Shown in pieces: positions 13,402-20,390 of a stretch of 22,029 nt of DNA (within the stretch, counting starts at the first letter, position 1; the number at the start of each line of letters is the position of its first letter). The DNA is from CALAEC01 sp050692915 (GTDB lineage: Bacteria > Actinomycetota > UBA4738 > CALAEC01): contig JBOGVU010000043.1 of assembly GCA_050692915.1 (NCBI GenBank), positions 1 to 22,029 on the forward strand, given 5' to 3'. The notes under the pieces were generated by a model. The model did no database searches, was not told where the DNA came from, and saw only the letters and a list, made by a program, of their open reading frames with translations. The translations under genes and the position numbers were made by a program.

Positions 13402-13898
13402 TGGTGCTCCTCGATGTCCGGGACCTCCTGGTCGATCCGGGTGCCGCCCGCAGGGTCACCCTCGAGGAGCGGTTCGAAGAGCTCGGCACGGAGCTGGCCC
13501 AGGTGCCCGGCGAACAGCCGGTGCGGATGGACGTCCTCCTGGAGTCGGTGGTCGAAGGCATCGAGGTCTCCGGGCCGTTGTCGGGCCGGGTCGCGTACCG
13601 GTGCGCCAGGTGTCTGAAGGCGTTCGATCGCGACTTCCGGCTCGAGGTCCGGGAGCTGTTCGCGGCCGAGGCCGCCGATGATGACGACGAGTACCCGATC
13701 ACCGAGGGCCACATCGACCTGGAGCCGATGGTCAGGGACACCGTGGTCCTGTCGATGCCTTTCTCCCCGCTGTGCCGGGAGGACTGCCTGGGCCTGTGCG
13801 AGCGATGCGGCGGCGACCGCAACCTCGGTGAGTGCACGTGCGGACCAGAGGTCGATCCGCGGTGGACGATCCTGGACGAGCTGAAGCTGGACGACTGA
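13401..13898 (+). CDS. DUF177 (YceD) family protein, cysteine-rich
   Basis: The YceD/DUF177 family is regularly encoded just before rpmF and is linked to large-subunit rRNA accumulation; the exact function is not settled. The 165-residue protein has an N-terminal beta-rich part (VEGIEVSGPLSGRVAYRC), a CARC pair, an acidic stretch (DDDDEYPITEGHIDLEPMV) and a C-terminal cysteine cluster running from CREDC to CERC and ending CTC, likely a zinc site. The acidic strand and RDTVVLSMPFSPLC are family hallmarks. It overlaps the SepIVA-like gene by one base (TGATG) and is 12 bases from rpmF. Confidence 0.92.
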   Translation: MVLLDVRDLLVDPGAARRVTLEERFEELGTELAQVPGEQPVRMDVLLESVVEGIEVSGPLSGRVAYRCARCLKAFDRDFRLEVRELFAAEAADDDDEYPITEGHIDLEPMVRDTVVLSMPFSPLCREDCLGLCERCGGDRNLGECTCGPEVDPRWTILDELKLDD

Positions 13899-13910
13899 AG
13901 GAAGGGACCG

Positions 13911-14093
13911 ATGGCCGTACCGAAGCGGAAGACGAGCAGGTCGAGGCGGGACGCGCGGCGAGCGCAGTGGAAGGGAAGCCCGCCGACGTACAGCGAGTGC
14001 CCGCAATGTCACCAGCCGAAGCTCCCCCACCGGGTGTGCGGGAACTGCGGCTACTACGGAGGGCGCCAGGCGGTGGAGGTTGAGGTCGAGTAG
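13911..14093 (+). CDS. rpmF: Large ribosomal subunit protein bL32
   Basis: This is a 60-residue 50S protein. It begins MAVPKRKTSRSRRDARRAQW, the standard opening. CPQC and CGNC pairs make it the zinc-binding form, and GYYGGRQAVEVE ends it. A clear GGAAGGGA ribosome binding site precedes the ATG. DUF177-rpmF is a conserved pair. Confidence 0.97.
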   Translation: MAVPKRKTSRSRRDARRAQWKGSPPTYSECPQCHQPKLPHRVCGNCGYYGGRQAVEVEVE

Positions 14094-14817
14094 GAGGCCC
14101 CGGACCCGCGGACGCTCCAGCCCGTTAGAGCGGGTCCTGGGGATCAGGTTCAAGAACCGGGCCATCCGGGAGTCGTCGCTCACCCACCGCTCCTTCGCCT
14201 TCGAGCGGAACGCCGCCGAGACGAACGAGCGACTGGAGTTCCTGGGCGACGCGGTCCTGGGTCTGGTGGTCACCGACCTGGCCTACCGGCGGTTCCCCGA
14301 CATGCCGGAGGGGGAGCTGGCGAAGCTCCGGGCGGCCACGGTGAACATGCTGACGCTCGCCGACGTGGCCAGGGAGCTCGACCTCGGCTCAGCCATCCTC
14401 CTCGGCAAGGGGGAGGAGCAGTCCGGCGGCCGGGACAAGACCTCGATCCTGGCCGACGCGTTGGAGGCCGTGCTCGGAGGGGTGTACGTGGACCGGGGGC
14501 TGGACGCCGCCCGGGACCTCATCGAGCGGCTGTTCTGGCCCCGGATGGAGGCGTACGTCCGCGGCGAGGGCGATCGGGACCACAAGACGGCCCTCCAGGA
14601 GCTGGCCGCCCAGGACGTGGGCCAGGTCCCGCAGTACCGGGTGGAGCAGAAAGGCCCGGATCACGCCAAGGAGTTCACGGCCACGGTGCTCATCGCGGGG
14701 GAGCGGTACGGCCGGGGCCGGGGGCGATCGAAGAAGGAGGCCGAGCAGCGGGCCGCCCGTCAGGCCTATGAGCGCCTGGTCGCCGAAGGGCCGTCCGAGG
14801 AAGCCGGGGAGGCGTAG
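14080..14817 (+). CDS. rnc: Ribonuclease III
   Basis: RNase III cuts double-stranded RNA, including rRNA precursors. The 245-residue protein has the nuclease signature NERLEFLGD (residues 49-57, catalytic Asp 57), ADALEAVLGGVY with the second catalytic Glu (129), and a C-terminal dsRNA-binding domain (about 168-236; HKTALQELAAQ, then GRGRSKKEAEQRAA). The only usual start codon ahead of the conserved region is a TTG at 14080, inside the end of rpmF, with GGAGG touching it and so poorly spaced. A good TAGGAGG at 14091-14097 has no ATG, GTG or TTG in this frame after it, so the true start is unsure. The TAG is directly followed by fpg. Confidence 0.93.
   Translation: MRSSRRPRTRGRSSPLERVLGIRFKNRAIRESSLTHRSFAFERNAAETNERLEFLGDAVLGLVVTDLAYRRFPDMPEGELAKLRAATVNMLTLADVARELDLGSAILLGKGEEQSGGRDKTSILADALEAVLGGVYVDRGLDAARDLIERLFWPRMEAYVRGEGDRDHKTALQELAAQDVGQVPQYRVEQKGPDHAKEFTATVLIAGERYGRGRGRSKKEAEQRAARQAYERLVAEGPSEEAGEA
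14806..14812 (+). promoter_or_regulatory. Ribosome binding site that fixes the fpg start
   Basis: GGGGAGG lies 5 bases before the ATG at 14818, the best spacing for initiation. The codon before that ATG is the in-frame TAG of rnc, so no upstream start is possible. Confidence 0.8.
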
Positions 14818-15660
14818 ATGGAGCTGCCCGAGGTCGAGGTCGTCCGGCGGGACCTCGAGAAGGACGTGGTGGGCCGCCGGGTTGCAGAGGTCGAGGTCCG
14901 CCGGATGAAGAACTCGAAGCGGGTCATCCGGCGGCACAAGACGCCCAAGGAGTTCCGCGACCGGCTGAAGGGCCACCGGTTCACCAAGGCCGACCGGAAG
15001 GGCAAGTACATCCTCCTCCACCTCGACGACGGGAACGTGCTCGTGGTGCACTTCGGCATGACGGGCCGGTTCCTCCGGGGGAACAAACGGATGCCCCTCG
15101 ACAACCACACCCACGTGATCATCACGTTCCAGCAGGGCGGCGATCTCCGGTTCGTCGATCCCCGGACGTTCGGTGAGATGTTCGTCCGACCGCTCGACGA
15201 GCTCGGCCGGGTCAAGGAGCTCGCGCACCTGGCAATCGACCCGCTGGAGTCAACGTTCACCTGGCAGCAGTTCTCCAACGTCCTGGCCCGCCGGGCCACC
15301 AAGCTGAAGCCGCTGCTCATGGACCAGCAGTTCGTCTCTGGTCTGGGGAACATCTACTCCGACGAGGTGTCGTTCGCCGCTGGGCTCCGCCACGACCGGA
15401 ACTCGGCCGAGCTCTCGGCGCAGGAGGTCCGGCGGCTGTACCGGGGCATCCAGGAGGTCGTGCAGGAGGCCATCCGGTTCCGGGGGACCACGCTCGCCGA
15501 CGAGGCGTACGTCGACATCTACGGCAAGCCGGGGGAGTACCAGGGCGAGCTGAAGGTCTACGGCCGTCGGAGCGAGCCGTGCCGGCGGTGCCGCACCCCG
15601 ATCGAGGTCGTGAAGTACTCGGGCAGGAACTCCTTCTTCTGCCCCCAGTGCCAGAGCTGA
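14818..15660 (+). CDS. mutM: Formamidopyrimidine-DNA glycosylase (Fpg/MutM) with atypical N-terminus
   Basis: Fpg removes 8-oxoguanine and formamidopyrimidines and then nicks the abasic site. The 280-residue protein has the family core: GKY with Lys 63, GMTG (Met 81), DPRTFG (Arg 116, Phe 118), SGLGNIYSDE (Asn 178), GKPGEYQGELKVYGR and a zinc finger with Cys 255, 258, 275 and 278 plus Arg 270. The N-terminus reads MELPEVE instead of MPELPEVE. Glu 2, Leu 3 and Pro 4 align with the mature enzyme, and Met occupies the place of the catalytic Pro 1. The start is fixed by a good binding site and by the rnc stop directly before it. The Met amino group could act as nucleophile, or lyase activity may be altered. 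Confidence 0.93.
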   Translation: MELPEVEVVRRDLEKDVVGRRVAEVEVRRMKNSKRVIRRHKTPKEFRDRLKGHRFTKADRKGKYILLHLDDGNVLVVHFGMTGRFLRGNKRMPLDNHTHVIITFQQGGDLRFVDPRTFGEMFVRPLDELGRVKELAHLAIDPLESTFTWQQFSNVLARRATKLKPLLMDQQFVSGLGNIYSDEVSFAAGLRHDRNSAELSAQEVRRLYRGIQEVVQEAIRFRGTTLADEAYVDIYGKPGEYQGELKVYGRRSEPCRRCRTPIEVVKYSGRNSFFCPQCQS

Positions 15661-15669
15661 CCGACGCCC

Positions 15670-15675
15670 TATCCT
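15670..15675 (+). promoter_or_regulatory. Candidate leaderless promoter -10 of acyP
   Basis: TATCCT ends 6 bases before the ATG at 15682, just after the fpg stop. No ribosome binding site is seen, so transcription could start on the ATG. Confidence 0.45.
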
Positions 15676-15681
15676 CCTGCC

Positions 15682-15951
15682 ATGGTTCGGCGGCACGTGT
15701 TCGTCTCCGGGAACGTGCAGGGCGTGTTCTTCCGGTACGAGGCCCGGGAGCGGGCCCGGTCGCGGGGGCTGTCCGGGTGGGTACGGAACCTCCCCGACGG
15801 GCGGGTCGAGGCGGTGTTCGAAGGGCCCGAGGACGCCGTCGATGCCATGGTCGAGTGGTGCCGAGAGGGCCCCCGCGGCGCGGAGGTCACCGACGTCGAG
15901 GCGGTCGCCGAGGACCCCGAGGGGCTCGAGGGCTTCGACGTCCGCCACTGA
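15682..15951 (+). CDS. acyP: Acylphosphatase
   Basis: This small enzyme hydrolyses acyl phosphates such as acetyl or carbamoyl phosphate. The 89-residue protein has both family signatures: VSGNVQGVFFR with the phosphate-binding Arg 18, and GWVRNLPDGRVEAVFEG with catalytic Asn 36. The length is standard. It lies between fpg and smc, as in mycobacteria. The ATG is 21 bases after the fpg stop with TATCCT between them. Confidence 0.96.
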   Translation: MVRRHVFVSGNVQGVFFRYEARERARSRGLSGWVRNLPDGRVEAVFEGPEDAVDAMVEWCREGPRGAEVTDVEAVAEDPEGLEGFDVRH

Positions 15952-15988
15952 TCCCCGCCGCTTCCGGGACTCACGGCCGGACCGCTGG

Positions 15989-15994
15989 TAGCAT
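15989..15994 (+). promoter_or_regulatory. Candidate leaderless promoter -10 of smc
   Basis: TAGCAT ends 8 bases before the smc ATG at 16003, in the 51-base gap after acyP. No ribosome binding site is present. Confidence 0.45.
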
Positions 15995-16002
15995 CGCGCC
16001 GG

Positions 16003-19000
16003 ATGTTCCTTCGCTCGCTCGCCATCCGAGGGTTCAAGTCCTTCGCGGAGAAGACCGTCCTCGAGTTCGCCCCCGGCGTGAGCGTGATCGTGGGCCCGAA
16101 CGGCTCGGGGAAGTCGAACCTCGTTGACGCCATCGCCTGGGTCCTCGGCGAACAGGGCCCCCGGGCCCTGCGCGGCGGGCAGATGGCCGACGTGATCTTC
16201 GCCGGCTCCCCGGCCCGCCCGGCCCTGGGGCTGGCCGAGGTGACGCTGGTGATCGACAACGAGGCCGGCCTCATCCCGGTTCCGGACTCGGAGATCGAGG
16301 TGGGCCGGGTCGTGTACCGATCCGGCGACTCGCAGTACCTGGTCGGTGGGAAGGGCGCCCGGCTCCTCGACATCCAGGAGCTCCTGTCGGACACGGGCAT
16401 CGGCCGGGCCCTCCACACAGTGGTGGGGCAGGGTCAGCTCGAGGATGTGCTGATCTCCCGGCCGGAGGACCGTCGGCAGTTCATCGAGGAGGCCGCCGGG
16501 ATCGCCAAGCACCGCCGCCGCAAGGACCGGGCCGTCCGCAAGCTCGCCGGGCTCGATCAGGACCTCCTTCGGCTCCAGGACGTCATGGCGGAGCTGAAGC
16601 GCCGGCTCCGGCCGCTGAAGCAGCAGGCCGAGGCGGCCTCGAAGTACGAGGGGCTCCAGCGGGAGGCGGACTCCCTGGCCCGCCATCTGGCCGCGGCGCA
16701 CCTCCGGGACCTGTTCGCGGAGCGTGATAGGGGCCTCCCGGGATGGGAGGAGGGCCGGTCCCGGCGGTCGGAGGCCGAGGAGCGGCTGCGGGCACTGGAT
16801 GCGGAGATCGCGTCCCTCACCGAGCGGCTGGCGCAGGCAGAGCGGAGCCTCTCCGACGCGGAGGCCGGCGAGGCCGAGATCGCTCGGGACCGGGTCACGG
16901 CCGAGGGCGCCCTCCGGGAAGCCGTCCGCGCCGAGGGGGAGGCCCGGGCCCGCCTGGCCGAGGAGGCCGGCCGGTCCGGCCGGCTGTTCGCCATCGAGGA
17001 GGACACCCGCTCGTTGGAGCGGGACCTGGCCGAGACCGCGGCGACTCTGGAGGAGAAGGAGGCGTCGCTGCGCCAGGCCGAGGTGGCCTTCGCGGAGGCC
17101 GATCATCGTCGCCGGGACGCGGAGGAGGATCGGCGGCTGGTGCGGGAGCGGGCCTCGGTCCGGAGAGCCGAGGTGCTCACCCTCCGCCGGTCGCTGGAGA
17201 TGTCGCGATCGGAGCAGGACCGGCTGACCGCGGCCCTGGAGGAGGTTCGCCATCGCCAGGCCGAGGCGCAGCGCGAGCGCGACGACCTCGAGGAGGAGGT
17301 CGAGCGGCTCGACGCCCGGTCCACGCCGGGTTCGGACCGGCTGGCCAGGCTCCAGCGCGAGTCGGACCGGCTCGGCTCTGAGGCGGAGGCCCTGGAAGGT
17401 CGCCGGCGCCAGCTCGAGGCCACGCGCCAGGCTGTCCAGGCTCGCCGGGAGGCGCTGGCGGACACGCCGGGCCGGCGGTTCCTGCGGAAGGGGCGAGGCG
17501 GGGCGGTCGGGCTGCTCACGGAGCTGCTCCGCGTCGACGGCGGGTACGAGAAGGCCGTGGCCGCCGCGCTGGGGCCGCTGGCCGATGCGGTCGTGTACGC
17601 GGATCACGCCCAGGCCGTGGGGGACGCGCTCGAGGCCGCCGGGGCCACGCTGGCAGTGGCCGACGAGGACCACGGCCGGGGATTCGTGCTCCCGGGCGAG
17701 CGGGCACTCCTCTCCGTGGTCCATCCGGACCGCCGGGCCGCGGCCGCGGTGGCCGCGGCGCTCCGACACGTCTACCTGGCGAAGGACCGCGACGACGCGC
17801 TGGCGAAGCACCGCCGGCATCCGGGCGCGTCGTTCGTGACCCCCGAGGGCGTCCTGGTGGGGCCGGCCGTGGTCCGGACGGCCCCAGCACCGAGCGAGGA
17901 GGAGGTCGGGCTCCGCAAGCGCGAGGTGGCGGTGGACCGCGACCTGGCCAAGGTCGGACGGGAGCTCGCCGACAAGCGGCGGGCCCTGGCCCGGGCGGCC
18001 GGAGAGCGGGCCAGCGTGGAGGAGGCCCTGCGGCGAGCCGACGCGCTCATCACCGCCGCCGCCGATCGGATGGCTCGGATGGATGGCGACCTGGCGGCGC
18101 TCCGCAGGGAGCGTGAGGCCCTGGAGCACCGCCTGGGCGGGATCCAGGAGCACGTCGGCTCGGCCACCGAGGCGATCGGCGAGGGGGCCGAGGACGCGGA
18201 GCCGGACCTCGAGGATCTCCCGCCTCCCCCGGAGTCGCCCGTCGCCCTCCGGGTAGAGGTCGAGGCCCTGGGGCGGGAGCGCCGTCGCCTGGAAGAGGCC
18301 CTGGCCGGCCGGCGGGATGAGGCCCGGCGGCTCCGGGAGCGCGATCCCGACGTGCTTCGGGTCGAGATGGAGCGGGCCGGGGTCGTCCGCGAGGAGGCCG
18401 AGTCCGCGCTCCGGGAGGCCGAGCGGCGGGCTGCCGGGGCCACGGTCCGGCGGGAGGAGGTCGCCGGGACCGTGTCCGAGCTCCGCGCTGCCGAGACCAC
18501 CGCCAACCGCTCCTGGCGGGAGGCGGCCGAGTCACTCCAGCGCCTCCGGGACGAGTACGAGGAGCAGGAGCAGGCCCGCCGGGACATCGACCGGCGGGTG
18601 ACCGAGGCCGAGCGGGTCCTCCGGGACGGCCACGGCGGCGACCCGGCGGAGGCCGTGGCCGAGCTGGCCGAGGACGACACGGTGGCCACGCTCCGGAAGC
18701 GGTCCGACCTGGTGGCCCGGCGGATGGGGCTGCTCGGCAGGGTGAACCTGGTGGCCGCCGAGGAGTACCGGGAGCTCCAGGAGCGACACGACTTCATGCG
18801 TCGGGAGATCGACGACGTTCACGCCGCCAGACGCGACCTCCAGCAGGTCGTCCGGGAGGTGGACCGCAAGGTCGTGGAGATCTTCGACACGGCGTTCAGC
18901 GACGTGGCCCAGGAGTTCACCGCCCTGTTCTCCCAGCTGTTCCCCGGCGGGGAGGGCAGGATCACGCTGACCGACCCCGACGACCTGCTGGGCTCGGGGG

Positions 19001-19353
19001 TCGAGATCGAGGCCCGACCCGGCCGGAAGCGGGTGAAGCGCCTGTCGCTCCTGTCCGGTGGCGAGCGGGCCCTGACCGCGCTGGGGTTCCTGTTCGCGAT
19101 CTTCCGAGCCCGCCCCTCGCCCTTCTACCTGCTCGACGAGGTCGAGGCCGCCCTGGACGACATCAACCTCCACCGGTTCCTCGAGCTGATCAAGGGGTTC
19201 GCCGGGACGTCCCAGGTGATCCTGGTCACCCACCAGAAGCGGACCATGGAGGCCGCCGACATCCTGTACGGCGTGTCGATGGGGAAGGACGGTGCCTCCC
19301 GGGTCATCGCCCAGCGGGTGTCCGAGGCCGCACCGGGCACGGCTCGGGTATAA
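16003..19353 (+). CDS. smc: Chromosome partition protein SMC
   Basis: SMC is the ATPase core of the bacterial condensin that organises and separates chromosomes. The 1116-residue protein has the N-terminal head with Walker A GPNGSGKS (residues 31-38), a first long coiled coil (about 165-485), a hinge (about 490-630), a return coil, and the C-terminal head with LLSGGERALTA (1016-1026) and Walker B YLLDEVEAALDD (Asp 1045, Glu 1046). It is a little shorter than usual (about 1,190). At the end of the hinge, where other SMCs have a Gly-Gly cluster, it reads VLVGPAVVRTAPAP, so those glycines appear to be lost. The ScpA and ScpB genes are not in this window. The stop is 11 bases before ftsY. Confidence 0.97.
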   Translation: MFLRSLAIRGFKSFAEKTVLEFAPGVSVIVGPNGSGKSNLVDAIAWVLGEQGPRALRGGQMADVIFAGSPARPALGLAEVTLVIDNEAGLIPVPDSEIEVGRVVYRSGDSQYLVGGKGARLLDIQELLSDTGIGRALHTVVGQGQLEDVLISRPEDRRQFIEEAAGIAKHRRRKDRAVRKLAGLDQDLLRLQDVMAELKRRLRPLKQQAEAASKYEGLQREADSLARHLAAAHLRDLFAERDRGLPGWEEGRSRRSEAEERLRALDAEIASLTERLAQAERSLSDAEAGEAEIARDRVTAEGALREAVRAEGEARARLAEEAGRSGRLFAIEEDTRSLERDLAETAATLEEKEASLRQAEVAFAEADHRRRDAEEDRRLVRERASVRRAEVLTLRRSLEMSRSEQDRLTAALEEVRHRQAEAQRERDDLEEEVERLDARSTPGSDRLARLQRESDRLGSEAEALEGRRRQLEATRQAVQARREALADTPGRRFLRKGRGGAVGLLTELLRVDGGYEKAVAAALGPLADAVVYADHAQAVGDALEAAGATLAVADEDHGRGFVLPGERALLSVVHPDRRAAAAVAAALRHVYLAKDRDDALAKHRRHPGASFVTPEGVLVGPAVVRTAPAPSEEEVGLRKREVAVDRDLAKVGRELADKRRALARAAGERASVEEALRRADALITAAADRMARMDGDLAALRREREALEHRLGGIQEHVGSATEAIGEGAEDAEPDLEDLPPPPESPVALRVEVEALGRERRRLEEALAGRRDEARRLRERDPDVLRVEMERAGVVREEAESALREAERRAAGATVRREEVAGTVSELRAAETTANRSWREAAESLQRLRDEYEEQEQARRDIDRRVTEAERVLRDGHGGDPAEAVAELAEDDTVATLRKRSDLVARRMGLLGRVNLVAAEEYRELQERHDFMRREIDDVHAARRDLQQVVREVDRKVVEIFDTAFSDVAQEFTALFSQLFPGGEGRITLTDPDDLLGSGVEIEARPGRKRVKRLSLLSGGERALTALGFLFAIFRARPSPFYLLDEVEAALDDINLHRFLELIKGFAGTSQVILVTHQKRTMEAADILYGVSMGKDGASRVIAQRVSEAAPGTARV

Positions 19354-19354
19354 C
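19349..19354 (+). promoter_or_regulatory. Weak candidate -10 of ftsY
   Basis: TATAAC overlaps the smc stop and lies 10 bases before the ftsY ATG. The last base is not T, so this is weaker than the other boxes; ftsY may also be read through from smc. Confidence 0.25.
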
Positions 19355-19364
19355 GGTCCCCGCG

Positions 19365-20336
19365 ATGCCGAGCGGCGTTGGACTCGAGCTGATCCTCGTC
19401 TTCGTCCTGCTGGCCCTGCTCGCGGTCGCCGTGGTGATCGGTCGGCGGCTCCGGGAGCGGCCCATCCCCGCCGAGCCACGCCGGCGGCGAGAGGGCCTCG
19501 CCGACCGCGTCCGGAAGCTTGCCGGGAAGGACCGCCTGTCCGACGAGGACTGGCGGTGGCTCGAGGAGGGACTGGTCCGCGTCGACGCCGGGGCGAAGGC
19601 CGCCGCCGAGGTCGTCACCCGGGCCAGGGAGCGGTACACGTCCGGCCTGGACCCTCGGGGCGTTCTCGCCGAGGAGGTCGCCGGGATCTTCCAGGGCGAC
19701 CCGGGGTTCGCGCTTCCCGACGGGCTCGGGGTCGTGCTCGTGGTGGGGGTGAACGGCAGCGGCAAAACCACCTCGATCGGCAAGTTGGCCCACCGGCTGG
19801 TGGGTGAAGGCAGGAGCGTGGCCGTGGCGAACAGCGACACGTTCCGGGCCGCGGCCGGAGAGCAGGTGGCCGAGTGGGCCAGGCGCGCCGGGGCCGATCT
19901 GGTGGCCCAAGAGCGCGGGGCGGATCCGGGCGCGGTGGCCTTCGACGCGGTCGAGGCGGCCCGGGCCCGGAACCGCGACGTCCTGATCGTGGACACCGCC
20001 GGCCGGGTCCACTCGAAGCAACCGCTGATGGACGAGCTCTCCAAGGTGAAGCGGGTGTTGGAGAAGGCCGCGGGGAGAGCCCCGGACGAGGTCCTCCTGG
20101 TCATCGACGCCACCACCGGGCAGAACGGCCTGGCCCAGGCCGGGGCCTTCGCCGAGGCGGTCGGGGTGACCGGCGTGGTCCTGACGAAGATGGACGGCAC
20201 GGCCCGGGGCGGGATCGTGCTATCGGTGCGCGAGGACCTGGGCCTGCCCGTGAAGTTCGTGGCCACCGGGGAGAAGCTCGAGGATCTCCATCCTTTCGAC
20301 CCCAGGTCGTTCGCGGACGCCCTGGTCCGCGGCTGA
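19365..20336 (+). CDS. ftsY: Signal recognition particle receptor FtsY
   Basis: FtsY is the GTPase receptor that docks SRP-bound ribosomes at the membrane. The 323-residue protein has an N-terminal membrane helix (about residues 8-26) followed by Arg-rich sequence, as in other actinobacterial FtsY, instead of the long acidic A domain of E. coli. The NG domain follows: VVGVNGSGKTTS (P-loop, about 127-137), NSDTFRAAAGEQ, VDTAGRVHSKQPLMDEL, LVIDATTGQN, LTKMDGTARGG and FVATGEKLEDLHPFDP. The ATG is 11 bases after the smc stop. Confidence 0.96.
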   Translation: MPSGVGLELILVFVLLALLAVAVVIGRRLRERPIPAEPRRRREGLADRVRKLAGKDRLSDEDWRWLEEGLVRVDAGAKAAAEVVTRARERYTSGLDPRGVLAEEVAGIFQGDPGFALPDGLGVVLVVGVNGSGKTTSIGKLAHRLVGEGRSVAVANSDTFRAAAGEQVAEWARRAGADLVAQERGADPGAVAFDAVEAARARNRDVLIVDTAGRVHSKQPLMDELSKVKRVLEKAAGRAPDEVLLVIDATTGQNGLAQAGAFAEAVGVTGVVLTKMDGTARGGIVLSVREDLGLPVKFVATGEKLEDLHPFDPRSFADALVRG

Positions 20337-20377
20337 CCACGCCCGCGTCCGCGCGGAGTCGCCCCCGGAGCGGTCGA

Positions 20378-20383
20378 TACACT
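20378..20383 (+). promoter_or_regulatory. Candidate leaderless promoter -10 of ffh
   Basis: TACACT ends 7 bases before the ffh ATG at 20391, in the 54-base gap after ftsY. No ribosome binding site is visible. Confidence 0.45.
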
Positions 20384-20390
20384 GGCTCCG

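Noticed and set aside
15250..18153. 967-residue open frame on the minus strand across fpg, acyP and smc
   Set aside because: It is an antisense shadow caused by high GC; it has low-complexity Pro/Arg/Gly/Leu content and no family motif, while the plus-strand genes are unambiguous.
20337..20390. Possible 4.5S SRP RNA gene near ffh
   Set aside because: The gap is only 54 bases and shows no SRP RNA tetraloop or stem.
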